The notes under the pieces were generated by a model, which saw nothing but the letters and a program-made list of their open reading frames with translations, had not been told where the DNA came from and did not search any database. Positions 10,861 to 21,314 of a DNA stretch of 34,070 bases are shown here, one piece after another. Numbering within the stretch: position 1 is the stretch's first letter; every line of letters begins with the position of its first letter. The position numbers and the translations under genes are program-made. Location: positions 26,222 to 60,291 of the forward strand of contig NVUI01000013.1 of assembly GCA_002733105.1 (NCBI GenBank). The letters run 5' to 3'. This DNA is from Methylophaga sp. (GTDB lineage Bacteria > Pseudomonadota > Gammaproteobacteria > Nitrosococcales > Methylophagaceae).

Positions 10861-11612
10861 AGGTTTAATCTCTTGAAAATAGCTTCTGGAATACTTTTTA
10901 TTACTAACATAATCACGGCCCAAAATCTGGGTGTGTATACTTCATTTTTGCCTTTGGCAGCCGCTTTATAAATATCATCAGCTACTTTGTCAGCAGATGC
11001 CCAGAGTATGCCTTTGTCAAAATCTTTAGTCATAGGCGTATCGATAAAACCTGGCTTTATGGTAGTCACGGTACAATTTGATGGGTGAAGGCGATTCCTT
11101 AAACCTTGAAGAAAAAGGGTCAGAGCCCCTTTACCTGTACCATAGATATAGTTTGATTGACGGCCACGATCACCAGCCACTGAAGATATAACAATAATGC
11201 CTCTATCGGTTTCTTTTTCAACTTTATTGGCAATATGAGTGAGCAGTGATACAACACTTAAAAAATTTGTTGTTAGGGCGTCATACGTCATTTCCCATGA
11301 GTTTTCACAGGCCTTTTGGTCTGGAAGCATGCCATAAAAGAAATAATACTTAGCGATATCTTCGCTTTTTTGTTCAATTTGTTTCAGTAAATTCTGATGT
11401 TCTTTCATGTTGTCAAAGTCACTATAAAGGCTATCTATATTAGATGCGCCACGCAAAAGTAAATCAGCCTTGATACTATCAAGGTGGGTCTGGTTTCTCG
11501 CAATTAAGATCATTGAATCGCCCGCTTTCGCATGAATACGAGCCACCCTTTGTGCAACTTCTGAGGTTGCTCCAAAGATAACGATCGTTTCAGTTTTAAG
11601 ATTTTTTTTCAC
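10857..11612 (-). CDS. SDR oxidoreductase, DprE2-like (decaprenylphospho-2-keto-pentose reductase family)
   Basis: IVIFGATSEVAQRVARIHAKAGDSMILIARN, SSVAGDRGRQSNYIYGTGKGALTLFLQGLRNRL; adjacent to a DprE1-like gene. Confidence 0.8.
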   Translation of the reverse strand: MKKNLKTETIVIFGATSEVAQRVARIHAKAGDSMILIARNQTHLDSIKADLLLRGASNIDSLYSDFDNMKEHQNLLKQIEQKSEDIAKYYFFYGMLPDQKACENSWEMTYDALTTNFLSVVSLLTHIANKVEKETDRGIIVISSVAGDRGRQSNYIYGTGKGALTLFLQGLRNRLHPSNCTVTTIKPGFIDTPMTKDFDKGILWASADKVADDIYKAAAKGKNEVYTPRFWAVIMLVIKSIPEAIFKRLNL

Positions 11613-12906
11613 TTACGCGTCTCCAAAAGTCCGAGATAAATCTTGGATCAATGTATGCCTCAAACTCCTCATAGTTAGGGTAATAAGATTGAAATGCGGC
11701 CTGAGGCATTCGTACGTCTTTAGCTGGATATACCTTTCCTCCAGCGTTAATGACTAATTGATCAAGTTGTTGGAGCAATGCTAGGGTAGTCTCCCCTCTA
11801 TTGGCAAAATCAAGCGCCAAGCATAGCCCTGGACTGGGGAAAGATAACATTCCGGGCGAAGGCAAATCACCAAATTCTTTTAATACAGCAAGAAAGGAGC
11901 CGAGACCAGAAGCCACTATTTTATTTAAAGCTTGTTCCATCACTGAAAGTTGAGAGGAAGGAACAACAAATTGATACTGATAAAAGCCTTGGCTACCATA
12001 AATGCGATTCCAGTTTCCGATACCATCTAAGGGGTAGAAAAAACTATCATAGTGCTGATAGATTATTTTGCCTTCATTTAAACGATTTTTATTAAAATAA
12101 AGCGTGTTAAATGCTTTAACGGAATATTTGTTAATCATTTGCTTAGGCAAGTTGAAAGGAACGGAAATTTTCGGTTCGAGTACTCTTTCTTTTTCCTCTT
12201 TATCACTATTAGCGTGATCACCCACCATAAATAGGCCCCGAGCAAAATCTTTGCCTGAAGAGGCACAATCTAACCATGCAACAGAATAACGGTGGTTTGT
12301 ATTGGCTTGTTCGGAAAGAGTTTGGAATTCTTCTAAGCCATGAAATACTGTTGTTTCAACGCTCATAAATGGTGAGGGTATTTTTATGAGCTGAATTTCT
12401 GCCCAGCTAATAAAGCCAGTCAGCCCAAGCCCACCGATAGTGGCAGCAAAGAAATCAGTATTTTCTTTCGGGCTACATATGAGGCTTTTACCATCAGAGC
12501 GCAAGAGCTCAAAACAGCGTATATGCCGGCCAATTGTACCGTCATGATGGTGATTCTTACCATGAACATCATTGGCAATGGCACCACCTAAAGTGACATA
12601 TTTTGTACCTGGAGTAACAGGTAAAAACCATCCGGTAGGAACAATAAATTGTAGAATATCGGCAAACATTGTGCCTGCTTCACATCTTAAAATTCCCTGC
12701 TCTGTATCGAAGGAAATAAAACGATTAAGTGATTTACTGTCAATCACTAGACCTGATGAATTTAAGCACGAATCACCATAACTACGACCATTTCCATAAG
12801 GAAGTAATGATCCTGTGGTCGCTCCTAGATCAAAATCCATCCATGCAGGCTTAATGGCCTTTTGTGTAGACGTTGGAACATAAGCCCAACTTGTGTAACT
12901 TGTCAC
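11596..12906 (-). CDS. FAD-binding oxidoreductase, DprE1-like (decaprenylphosphoryl-ribose 2'-oxidase family)
   Basis: PYGNGRSYGDSCLNSSG, TPGTKYVTLGGAIANDVHGKNHHHDGTIG, ATIGGLGLTGFI. ORF runs to 12957; a GTG at 12906 (VTSYTSWAYVP) avoids overlap with the upstream gene and is the likelier start. Confidence 0.85.
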   Translation of the reverse strand: MTSYTSWAYVPTSTQKAIKPAWMDFDLGATTGSLLPYGNGRSYGDSCLNSSGLVIDSKSLNRFISFDTEQGILRCEAGTMFADILQFIVPTGWFLPVTPGTKYVTLGGAIANDVHGKNHHHDGTIGRHIRCFELLRSDGKSLICSPKENTDFFAATIGGLGLTGFISWAEIQLIKIPSPFMSVETTVFHGLEEFQTLSEQANTNHRYSVAWLDCASSGKDFARGLFMVGDHANSDKEEKERVLEPKISVPFNLPKQMINKYSVKAFNTLYFNKNRLNEGKIIYQHYDSFFYPLDGIGNWNRIYGSQGFYQYQFVVPSSQLSVMEQALNKIVASGLGSFLAVLKEFGDLPSPGMLSFPSPGLCLALDFANRGETTLALLQQLDQLVINAGGKVYPAKDVRMPQAAFQSYYPNYEEFEAYIDPRFISDFWRRVSEKKS

Positions 12907-12911
12907 TACTT

Positions 12912-14366
12912 TCAGCTCGGTGGTAGCGCAGTTGCGATAAGTACAATAGCACCGCATAAACAGACTGTCACAAGGCTGACACTGTCTTTGATAGCAAATA
13001 CAATGGGATCTTCATGCATTTGCCCACGTCCAGTTATTAGCCAGATTCGGCCAATCCAATAAAGTAATAGAGGGCAGATCAACCAAAGTATCTCTGGATG
13101 AGCATACATTTGACTGACTTTGGTACTATTAAGATATAACGCTATAACAAGTATAGATATAAAGCCGGATGCAGTACCAAAACTTTTCAGCATAGACTTG
13201 TCTTCTATGTAATAACCTCGTCCCGGCGCACGTCCCTCACTTTCACTTTGCAGGTTGTCCAACTCAGAAAAACGTTTGGCAAAAGCAAGACTAAGAAAGA
13301 AAAACATCGAGAATACTAGCAACCAAAATGACCATGGTCCTTGAATGGCTATAATTCCACAAAAAATCCTCAAGGTGAATAATCCTGCGAGGACACAGAC
13401 ATCTAACATGGCAGCCGTTTTAAAGTAAAAGGAATAAAGTGAAGTGGTCACTAAATAAAGTAGTAATAACAATACTAAATTGCTGGGTAGTAAGCTGGCC
13501 ATAACAATGAAGAGCAGCGTTAATATTGCCATCATAATGACAGCCTGTTTAATTGGAATTAAACCAGAAGCAAATGCACGCCCTCGTTTGTATCGATTTA
13601 ATCGGTCAGATTGTAGGTCTAGTAAATCATTCATTATGTAAGTGCCAGAGGCAAGTAGAGATAGGCAAATAAAACAAATGGCTAGCCGAAACAGGCTGTC
13701 AAAATCATCTAATTTTTGGTTAAGGAAAAAAGGCACAAAAATGAGTGTATTTTTAACCCATTGGTGAACACGGATCGCTTTTAGATAATCTTTAATGGAT
13801 GGGCTAGGCAGCAGGAATATTTTTTCAATAGTGAATTTTTTCTGAATCTGCCGTAAAAACTGATTATCTCTTGAAACCACCGACACTTGTTTAGCCGATT
13901 GCCAGACAAATATATCGTCCATATCATTACCAACATATTCAAAGCTATTTTCACCAAAGCGGTTGACTAAGTATTGGCATTTATTATGTCGAGTCATATT
14001 TATTGTCGAATCTGAGGCGATGACTTCATCAAACAATTTGAGGTGATTTGCAATTGATTCAGCCGTAGAAATATGACTACCCGTAATTAATAGCACCAAC
14101 CTATCACTAGGTTGAGATTGAATATATTGAATGACATCATCGTTGTAGGGCAGACTTTGGGGTGGAAGCTGGACCCGCTCAGCCACCTTAGCCTTAAAAT
14201 AGGCTTTAGATTTAAAGATCCAGAACAAAGCAATAATACAATAAAAAGGATTCTGCTTTAAAAGCAGTAATAATGACTCATACAAAGAATCTGTTTTAAT
14301 TAATGTACCGTCAAGGTCAATACATAGCGGGGTATTCCCCTGATCGAGATCAATATTTGACATCAA
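12912..14366 (-). CDS. HAD phosphatase-UbiA prenyltransferase fusion (DPPR synthase/NoeC-like)
   Basis: N-terminal HAD motif PLCIDLDGTLIKTD; UbiA part IRVHQWVKNTLIFVPFF...YIMNDLLDLQSDRLNRYKRGRAFASG; multiple TM segments. Confidence 0.85.
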   Translation of the reverse strand: MMSNIDLDQGNTPLCIDLDGTLIKTDSLYESLLLLLKQNPFYCIIALFWIFKSKAYFKAKVAERVQLPPQSLPYNDDVIQYIQSQPSDRLVLLITGSHISTAESIANHLKLFDEVIASDSTINMTRHNKCQYLVNRFGENSFEYVGNDMDDIFVWQSAKQVSVVSRDNQFLRQIQKKFTIEKIFLLPSPSIKDYLKAIRVHQWVKNTLIFVPFFLNQKLDDFDSLFRLAICFICLSLLASGTYIMNDLLDLQSDRLNRYKRGRAFASGLIPIKQAVIMMAILTLLFIVMASLLPSNLVLLLLLYLVTTSLYSFYFKTAAMLDVCVLAGLFTLRIFCGIIAIQGPWSFWLLVFSMFFFLSLAFAKRFSELDNLQSESEGRAPGRGYYIEDKSMLKSFGTASGFISILVIALYLNSTKVSQMYAHPEILWLICPLLLYWIGRIWLITGRGQMHEDPIVFAIKDSVSLVTVCLCGAIVLIATALPPS

Positions 14367-14747
14367 TAATAGCCCTTACTATATAGGTAGGATGAGTGGA
14401 GTCCTATGATGTAGCATGAATATAACATCGTATCATCTTATCCTTAATGCTCCCATCATTCAGTAGACTGGTCGATACTTCTCAGAATGAATAGGATTCC
14501 ATGTGTTTAACTGTGTGAGCAGAGATCAATTTAATTGAAACACAGCACAACACAAACGTGTAGAAATGTTTAACATTATATTCAATTTCAAAATGATTAT
14601 CTTAGACCTGACTCAAATAATCAACTAAATTTTTCAGTGGGTTATGAGACTATCCTATAAATTACATTAGTTTATTTAACTATCAACTTCATATTTTCTC
14701 AAAATAACTACAAAACCGATTAGTTGGTCAGTAATGAGTTCTATCTA

Positions 14748-16049
14748 TTATTCCATCAATCTAGGTAGCCATAAGGCAACATCTGGAAAGCTAATCAAAA
14801 TGGCTAATACCGCTACTTGAATAATAATGAAGGGAATAACACCACGATAAATAGTGGTGAGTTCAAGTGAGGGAGCACTGGCCTTTAGATAGAATAATGA
14901 AAAGCCAAAAGGGGGCGTTAAGAATGAAGTTTGCAGGTTAAGGGCGATCAGCAAGGCGAACCATAACGGATCAAGCCCCATATGAATGGCTACAGGGGCA
15001 ATAATGGGTACAACGATAAAACAAATTTCAATAAAATCTAAGAAGAATCCTAAGATAAAAATCAATAACATACTGACAATCAGAAAACTCCACTTACCAC
15101 CGGGTAAGGTATCGAAGATATCAAAGATCAGATCATCACCTCCCATACCAACAAAGACTAAACCAAAGGCGGTGGCACCAATTAAGATCAAAAATACCAT
15201 ACTGCTAAGGCGGGTAGTTTGTTGCAGTGCTTGACGTAGATTACTAAGATTTAATCGGCCATGTATTGCCGCCAATATCATGGCGCCTAGTGCCCCAACA
15301 GCCGCAGATTCGGTAGGCGAAGCAACACCGAAGAATATCGAACCTAATACTGCTAACACCAAGGTGAGAGGGGGTAGCAGACTTTTAATGACTTTTATCG
15401 CTAGGTGTTCATCGTTATCAGGATTTTTTTCAATAGCAGGAGCTAATTCAGGGTGTTTCCATGCTATAAATCCAATATAAGCCATGTAGGAAAACACTAA
15501 CATCATGCTGGGTATGGCGGCAGCGACAAATAATTGGCCAACGGGTACGCCAATAACATCCCCTAATAAGATAAGGATAATACTGGGAGGAATAATTTGA
15601 CCTAAGGTACCAGAGGCGGCAATAGTGCCGCTAGCTAATGTGGGTGCATAACCATGTTTTAGCATGGCCGGTAAGGCAATAACAGCCATAGTAACAACAG
15701 AGGCACCAACCACACCCGTAGTGGCTGCTAATAGTGCGCCCACAGCAACAACTGAAATAGCTAATCCACCACGAATTCGGCCAAACAATCGGCCCATAGT
15801 TTCGAGCAATTCTTCAGCGATCCCTGACTTTTCTAGTATGACACCCATAAAGATAAATAAAGGGACAGCTAACAAGGTAAAGTTAGTCATGATCCCCCAA
15901 ATTCTTAAGGGGAGCAGGTCAAAAAACCCTAAACCAAGAAAGACACTACCAAAACCAAGAGCAACAGCACCTAAAGTAAAGGCAACGGGGAAGCCTAATA
16001 ACAATAATAGAAATAAGGCGGCAAACATGACTAAAGCCCAGATTTCCAT
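14748..16049 (-). CDS. TRAP transporter large permease (DctM-like)
   Basis: LLLLLGFPVAFTLGA, VPLFIFMGVILEKSGIAEEL, VGASVVTMAVIALPAMLKHGY, FLDFIEICFIVVPIIAPVA; TAATG overlap with the upstream small permease gene. Confidence 0.95.
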   Translation of the reverse strand: MEIWALVMFAALFLLLLLGFPVAFTLGAVALGFGSVFLGLGFFDLLPLRIWGIMTNFTLLAVPLFIFMGVILEKSGIAEELLETMGRLFGRIRGGLAISVVAVGALLAATTGVVGASVVTMAVIALPAMLKHGYAPTLASGTIAASGTLGQIIPPSIILILLGDVIGVPVGQLFVAAAIPSMMLVFSYMAYIGFIAWKHPELAPAIEKNPDNDEHLAIKVIKSLLPPLTLVLAVLGSIFFGVASPTESAAVGALGAMILAAIHGRLNLSNLRQALQQTTRLSSMVFLILIGATAFGLVFVGMGGDDLIFDIFDTLPGGKWSFLIVSMLLIFILGFFLDFIEICFIVVPIIAPVAIHMGLDPLWFALLIALNLQTSFLTPPFGFSLFYLKASAPSLELTTIYRGVIPFIIIQVAVLAILISFPDVALWLPRLME

Positions 16050-16564
16050 TATTGGGCCTCAGTGTTGTTGCTAAGTTTAAGGATATTTTTTAACAAGCCT
16101 GCTAAGCCTTGCAATATCAGCAAGCTAAAGGCAATTAATAAACTACCTTTCAAAATAAAACGGTATGGCAGACCGCCTGGATCAGGAGAGCCTTCATTGT
16201 AAAAAAAAGCGTTTTCAACAAAAGGCCAAGAGGTGAATAAGATCAGCATACAAAAAGGGAATAATAAAAATAATGTGCCGAAGATATTGATAAGTGCACG
16301 TTGCCGGTCGGATACAAATCGACTTTGATAAAGGATATCAACACGGACATGTTCATCGTGTTTAAGAGTGTAGGCTGAGCCTAATAGAAAAATTAGGGCA
16401 AATAAATGCCATTCTAACTCTTGTAGTGCCACCGACCCTTGCTGGAATAAATAACGCATAGCAACGTCATAACAAATCAATAACACCATGACTAACACCA
16501 ACCATGAAGCGGCACGGCCCATCCATTCCGTGATGGATTCTATGATTGAAATAAAGGCTTTCAC
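16049..16564 (-). CDS. TRAP transporter small permease (DctQ-like)
   Basis: Four TM segments, ELEWHLFALIFLLGSAYTLKHDEHVRVDILY motif; GTG start overlaps the response regulator stop (TAGTG). Confidence 0.92.
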   Translation of the reverse strand: MKAFISIIESITEWMGRAASWLVLVMVLLICYDVAMRYLFQQGSVALQELEWHLFALIFLLGSAYTLKHDEHVRVDILYQSRFVSDRQRALINIFGTLFLLFPFCMLILFTSWPFVENAFFYNEGSPDPGGLPYRFILKGSLLIAFSLLILQGLAGLLKNILKLSNNTEAQ

Positions 16565-17184
16565 TATCGGTCTGTTTGTTGAGGAAGTAGCTGCTTAGCA
16601 ATGATGACAGCCTGAGTTCTGTTTTCGGCATTGAGCGTTTGCAGAATAGCTCGAACATGTAATTTGACGGTGTGTTCACTCAAATCCAGATTTCGTGCAA
16701 TGCGTTTATTAGATTCTCCCTGGCAAAGTTGTTTGAGTACATCTTGCTGTCTTGGTGTGAGGTCACTCAGTGTTGATTCTGTTGATAGATTAGTTGAATG
16801 ATTAGGATGGATTGATATACCACTACTCAGCATTAATTTAATCGCACTGAGCATATCATCACTTTTCATTGATTTTGACATGTAGCCTAACGCACCTGCT
16901 TGAAGAGAAAGCTGCGAATCTTTTGGATCATCAGAAGAGGTCACCACAATAATGGGGGTATTTGGCTGTTGTACCAAAAGTTGCGCAATACCCTCATAAT
17001 AGCTAAGGCCCGGCATATTGAGATCAACCAGCATTAAATCCCAATTATCGGTGGCTTTGGTAAGCTGCAATAACTCAGTGTAACTGCTGGTCAGATGAAT
17101 TTCTGTTGGCCCCTCTAAACGCTGAACTAATATGGAAAGTGCGTCTCTATAGAGCTCATGATCATCGGCAATAAGAATTTTCAT
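16564..17184 (-). CDS. LuxR/NarL-family response regulator
   Basis: MKILIADDHELYRD receiver, LMLVDLNMPG, DLTPRQQDVLKQLCQGESNKRIARNLDLSEHTVKLHVRAIL HTH. ATG at 17184 preferred over 17202. Confidence 0.94.
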   Translation of the reverse strand: MKILIADDHELYRDALSILVQRLEGPTEIHLTSSYTELLQLTKATDNWDLMLVDLNMPGLSYYEGIAQLLVQQPNTPIIVVTSSDDPKDSQLSLQAGALGYMSKSMKSDDMLSAIKLMLSSGISIHPNHSTNLSTESTLSDLTPRQQDVLKQLCQGESNKRIARNLDLSEHTVKLHVRAILQTLNAENRTQAVIIAKQLLPQQTDR

Positions 17185-17213
17185 GTGATGATAATAGAGC
17201 ATTTTCCAGTTAT

Positions 17214-19442
17214 TTGGCTATTGATGTATCCTTAAACGTCATGAATTTACCAACCGTGAACCTAAAGCAGTTACTTAAAGATAAACAAGTGCACACCCAA
17301 GCTGTTATTGCTTTGTTAGTGCTGGTGGTTGGTTTTGCATTGTCGATAGCTGGTTTTGCTGAGTTACAGGATGTGGCTAACGAGCGTTTATATCTTGAAA
17401 CACAACAACATACTGAAGCCCAACATAGACAAGTTCAAACAAATATTGATATCTCACTCGATTCATTAACAGAGATCGCTGGGCTCTATCATGCTGCGGG
17501 TGATGTGTCACGATCACAACTTGCTAGTTATATTACGTCAGACACTAAATATCATTCAGGTACTGTAGCACTTGGTTGGGTGCCTAAAATTTTGGGTAAT
17601 GAACTTTCAGCATTTGAGGCTGAAATGAGGCAAGAAGATCCTGATTTTTCAGTTTATGAAGTGACAGGACATGGTATGCCAACACCTGTAAGTCAAAAGA
17701 AAGCATCCTTTCCGATTAAAGCTATTATTTCGCCTAATAACGGCAGCATAAAGGCAGGGTTTAACTTAGCCTCAATTGCATCTAGACAACGGGTAATGAA
17801 AAAAGCGGAGCGGACGCAGGCTACTGCTATCACCCAAAGAATTTCATTGTATGCAGGTAGTCAACAATTTTATGGTTTTCAGGCGCTTCACCCCGTATTT
17901 AATAACAGTGAGTTAGGTCAGGAGCAATTAGCTGGTTTTGTGGTAGGAAATTACGATATTCAGGCATTAATTGAAGATGTATTTGTGGGCAATGAGCAGC
18001 AGCTTGATATCGCATTATATGATGCAAACACAACAAATCAGCAAGTGCTTTATTCCTCTACAGAACAATTAAGCACTGTCGATCAAGTTAGGCAACAAGA
18101 TCGAACACATTGGACTTATGCCCTGAATGTGGCGGATCAACAATGGTTAATGGTGGTGTTCCCCAACACCAATACATTAACCAACACAGCATCATGGTTA
18201 CCTTATACCGGTTTAATTGTCGGAGGCCTAATCACCTTATTATTGACACTTTATTTATTTATTTCATTGATTAAAACCCGGCAACTTGCCCAATTGTCGA
18301 TTGACTTAGCAGGGACAGAGACACAGCTTGATATTCAAACACAACTGAAACAAGAAGCCGACAAGGCGAATCGAGCTAAATCAGGATTATTAACGGCAGC
18401 AAGCCATGATTTACGGCAACCTTTGCACACGATTGGATTATTAACGACCTTATTAAAAGATAGTAATAACGAGGATGAGCGTACACATCTGATGGACAAT
18501 ATCTTAGTGGCCGTTGATGGAATGAATACAATGTTTATCAGCTTGTTAGATATTAGTTTATTAGAATCAAATCAACTACCCGTAAATAAAACACACTTCT
18601 ACTTGCAAGATTTATTAGACAAATTAGTCATTGATTTTACAGCACAAGCCAAAGACAAGGGACTCTCTTTTTCCAGCGTGGAAACATCAGTTTGTGTTGT
18701 TACGGATCAAATATTATTAGGACGAATTTTACTTAACTTATTATCTAATGCCTTTCGATACACACCAAAAGGTAAAATATTACTGGGTTGTAGAAGATTA
18801 AAAAAACATATTAGAATCAGCGTGTTAGATTCAGGTATTGGTTTATCGAAAGAAGCCCAAAACAAAGTGTTTGATTCATTCTATCGAGAGAAACAAGCAA
18901 AACAGTTATCCGACCAAGGTTTGGGTTTAGGGCTTTCTATCGTGCAAGAAGCGTCTAATTTATTAGGACTGAATATGGGTATGCAGTCACAATTGGCTAA
19001 AGGATCTGTTTTTTATGTTGATGTACCTTATGGCGATCCTGCTTTAATTGGTGAAACTCAAAATATTAAACAACAGGCCCCGATCAATAAATTGATATGG
19101 CTAATTGAGGATGACGATACGATACGATACGGCTTAGAAAAAATATTACAATCATGGCAGTGCCACATAGAGTGTCTATCTTCAGGTAAAGAAATGCAGC
19201 AGTTGCTCGACCAAAATAGTGAACTCCCCGATGTTATCATTGCAGATTATCAATTGATTAACGAAACAGGGCTTGAGCTAGTTATTCAAATACGAGATCA
19301 CTATCAGCAAACTATTCCTGTGGTGATGATAACGGGTACAGTAGATTTAAAAGTACGTAAATTAATAGAGCAGGCCGGATGTCAATTTATGCTGAAGCCC
19401 GTCAAACCAGATGACTTAAACAGCGTGCTCAATCAAATATAA
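17214..19442 (+). CDS. CHASE-domain hybrid sensor histidine kinase (HisKA-HATPase-REC)
   Basis: Two TM segments flanking a CHASE-like region (ALGWVPKILGNELSAFEAEMRQEDPDFSVYEV); SHDLRQPLHTIGLL H-box; RILLNLLSNAFRYTPKG N-box; LDSGIGLS; C-terminal REC (LIEDDDTIRYGL, VIIADYQL). Start could be ATG 17241. Confidence 0.93.
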   Translation: MAIDVSLNVMNLPTVNLKQLLKDKQVHTQAVIALLVLVVGFALSIAGFAELQDVANERLYLETQQHTEAQHRQVQTNIDISLDSLTEIAGLYHAAGDVSRSQLASYITSDTKYHSGTVALGWVPKILGNELSAFEAEMRQEDPDFSVYEVTGHGMPTPVSQKKASFPIKAIISPNNGSIKAGFNLASIASRQRVMKKAERTQATAITQRISLYAGSQQFYGFQALHPVFNNSELGQEQLAGFVVGNYDIQALIEDVFVGNEQQLDIALYDANTTNQQVLYSSTEQLSTVDQVRQQDRTHWTYALNVADQQWLMVVFPNTNTLTNTASWLPYTGLIVGGLITLLLTLYLFISLIKTRQLAQLSIDLAGTETQLDIQTQLKQEADKANRAKSGLLTAASHDLRQPLHTIGLLTTLLKDSNNEDERTHLMDNILVAVDGMNTMFISLLDISLLESNQLPVNKTHFYLQDLLDKLVIDFTAQAKDKGLSFSSVETSVCVVTDQILLGRILLNLLSNAFRYTPKGKILLGCRRLKKHIRISVLDSGIGLSKEAQNKVFDSFYREKQAKQLSDQGLGLGLSIVQEASNLLGLNMGMQSQLAKGSVFYVDVPYGDPALIGETQNIKQQAPINKLIWLIEDDDTIRYGLEKILQSWQCHIECLSSGKEMQQLLDQNSELPDVIIADYQLINETGLELVIQIRDHYQQTIPVVMITGTVDLKVRKLIEQAGCQFMLKPVKPDDLNSVLNQI

Positions 19443-19533
19443 TCCTTTGGGATTAATCCCTCAGGGGTATTTTTTTACCCTAGAACAAATAGCATAATTT
19501 AATTCCCTTTTTAATTTTAGATGGAAGAGAGTT

Positions 19534-20034
19534 ATGTTACATACAATAATCAAAACAACAGTATCAGCACTATTATTCACTGCCGCTATGGCAAGTTTTG
19601 CTGGCAACTTAAATGTCAGTAAAGAAGTAACCGTTAATGCCAGCCCTGAAACTACTTGGAAAATGATTGGTGATTTTAACCATCTAGATGTCTGGCACCC
19701 AGTTGTTGTTGCAAGTCAATTAACGCAAGGTAACAGCCAATCAGCAGGTGCAGTACGTTTATTAACACTCGGTAATGGAGCCACCATTACTGAAACATTG
19801 GTGTCTAATAACAATGCACTAAGAAGTTATACCTATGCGATTACCCAGTCACCATTACCTATTGCTGATTATGTTTCTACCATTACAGTTTCAGCAGCAG
19901 CTGATGGTAAATCTACCGTGACATGGAGCTCAAGCTTTGATGCTAGTGGAGCAACCGATGAAGAAGCCATTAATACTATTTCAGGTATTTATGATGCGGG
20001 TTTAAATAGCTTGGATAAACATTTTAATAAATAA
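19534..20034 (+). CDS. Secreted SRPBCC (polyketide cyclase/START-like) protein
   Basis: N-terminal signal peptide; VSKEVTVNASPETTWKMIGDFNHLDVWHPVV typical SRPBCC start. Confidence 0.82.
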   Translation: MLHTIIKTTVSALLFTAAMASFAGNLNVSKEVTVNASPETTWKMIGDFNHLDVWHPVVVASQLTQGNSQSAGAVRLLTLGNGATITETLVSNNNALRSYTYAITQSPLPIADYVSTITVSAAADGKSTVTWSSSFDASGATDEEAINTISGIYDAGLNSLDKHFNK

Positions 20035-20047
20035 CCATCAGCTTGTT

Positions 20048-20078
20048 GGCCCTTAATAATGGAATATTGAGGGCCTTT
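20048..20078 (+). terminator. Probable intrinsic terminator after SRPBCC gene
   Basis: GGCCCTTAATAATGGAATATTGAGGGCCTTT: GC-rich inverted repeat followed by a short T tract. Confidence 0.55.
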
Positions 20079-20160
20079 GTGTGTGAAATACACAGCTATC
20101 GGACTAAAAAATCATTTCATGGTACAGTTTCTATTGCGAATAATTATAAAGGTAGAAATA

Positions 20161-20526
20161 ATGGCTGAACAAAACAAAGCACAATTAAAGAAGAATCTGA
20201 AAGACACCAACCAATGGAGTCGGATCCTTTACATGGTATTGTTCTGGATCATCTTATATTTTGTCATGATGGTCGTGGGTGTCATTGTTTTTATTCAGGT
20301 TCTATTCGCACTATTTACTGGCTCAGATAATGAGAATTTACGTAAATTTGGTGCAGATCTAACACAATACATTCATCAAATTATCTCCTTTTTAACCTAT
20401 AACGAGAATCGTAAGCCTTTTCCTTTTGGCGCATGGGGAACGTTAGAAGAGCCTAAAGAAGACGTAGTGGATGTTGATGAGGACATTATTGAAATTGAAC
20501 CTACAGATGATAAATCATCAAGCTAA
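20161..20526 (+). CDS. DUF4389-like membrane protein
   Basis: ATG at 20161 (MAEQNKAQLKKN); WSRILYMVLFWIILYFVMMVVGVIVFIQVLFALFTGSDNENLRKFGADLTQYIHQIISFLTYNENRKPFPF. Confidence 0.8.
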   Translation: MAEQNKAQLKKNLKDTNQWSRILYMVLFWIILYFVMMVVGVIVFIQVLFALFTGSDNENLRKFGADLTQYIHQIISFLTYNENRKPFPFGAWGTLEEPKEDVVDVDEDIIEIEPTDDKSSS

Positions 20527-20538
20527 AATCAATTTACT

Positions 20539-21309
20539 ATGCTTATTGTTATTTCACCTGCAAAAACACTCGATTTTGATACACCACCCGTTATACAACA
20601 GTTCAGTCAACCTAGGTTTTTATCACGATCAACAATATTAATTGAGCAACTCAAGCGATTTTCTGACAATGATATTGCTAGCTTGATGAAATTGAGTGAC
20701 AAACTCGCTGGGCTAAATTTATCGAGATATCAAACGTGGTACACCCCCTTTAACTTAGACAATGCTAAACAAGCAATATTGGCCTTTAAAGGTGATGTTT
20801 ATACTGGGTTAGATGCGGATACTTTAGATAATAAGGGCTTTGAATTTGCTCAACAGCATTTAAGGATCTTGTCAGGTCTTTATGGCGTACTAAAACCCTT
20901 GGATTTAATTCAGCCGTATCGACTAGAAATGGGGACTAAACTAGCTAATAGTGAAGGCAATAACTTATACCAATTCTGGGGTGATGAGTTAAGAGAGTCT
21001 ATTGAAAATGAAGCCGGATTAATCGATGGTATTTTAATCAATCTTGCCTCTAATGAATATTTCAAAGCACTACAAGCCAAAAAATTATCGCTAAGAATTA
21101 TCACACCAGTATTCAAAGACTGGAAAAATGGTCAATATAAAATGATCAGCTTTTATGCAAAAAAGGCGCGTGGATTGATGAGCCGTTATATTATTAGTCA
21201 TCAAATTAATGATCCTGAGCAGATCAAAAATTTTGATAGTGACGGTTACCAGTTCAGCTCAGAGATGTCAGCAGGTGATGAATGGGTCTTTATCAGAGAT
21301 CATGCTTAA
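20539..21309 (+). CDS. yaaA: YaaA/DUF328 peroxide stress protein
   Basis: [66 protein letters not shown]. Confidence 0.95.
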   Translation: MLIVISPAKTLDFDTPPVIQQFSQPRFLSRSTILIEQLKRFSDNDIASLMKLSDKLAGLNLSRYQTWYTPFNLDNAKQAILAFKGDVYTGLDADTLDNKGFEFAQQHLRILSGLYGVLKPLDLIQPYRLEMGTKLANSEGNNLYQFWGDELRESIENEAGLIDGILINLASNEYFKALQAKKLSLRIITPVFKDWKNGQYKMISFYAKKARGLMSRYIISHQINDPEQIKNFDSDGYQFSSEMSAGDEWVFIRDHA

Positions 21310-21314
21310 GCCTG

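Noticed and set aside
14986-16074. Plus-strand ORFs 14986..15234, 15280..15480, 15664..16074
   Set aside because: Antisense to the DctM gene; K/T/P/A-rich translations typical of shadow ORFs of membrane proteins.
19443-19490. GGGTATTTTTTTACCC-like palindrome after the hybrid kinase as terminator
   Set aside because: T tract lies in the loop, not after the stem; not a convincing intrinsic terminator.
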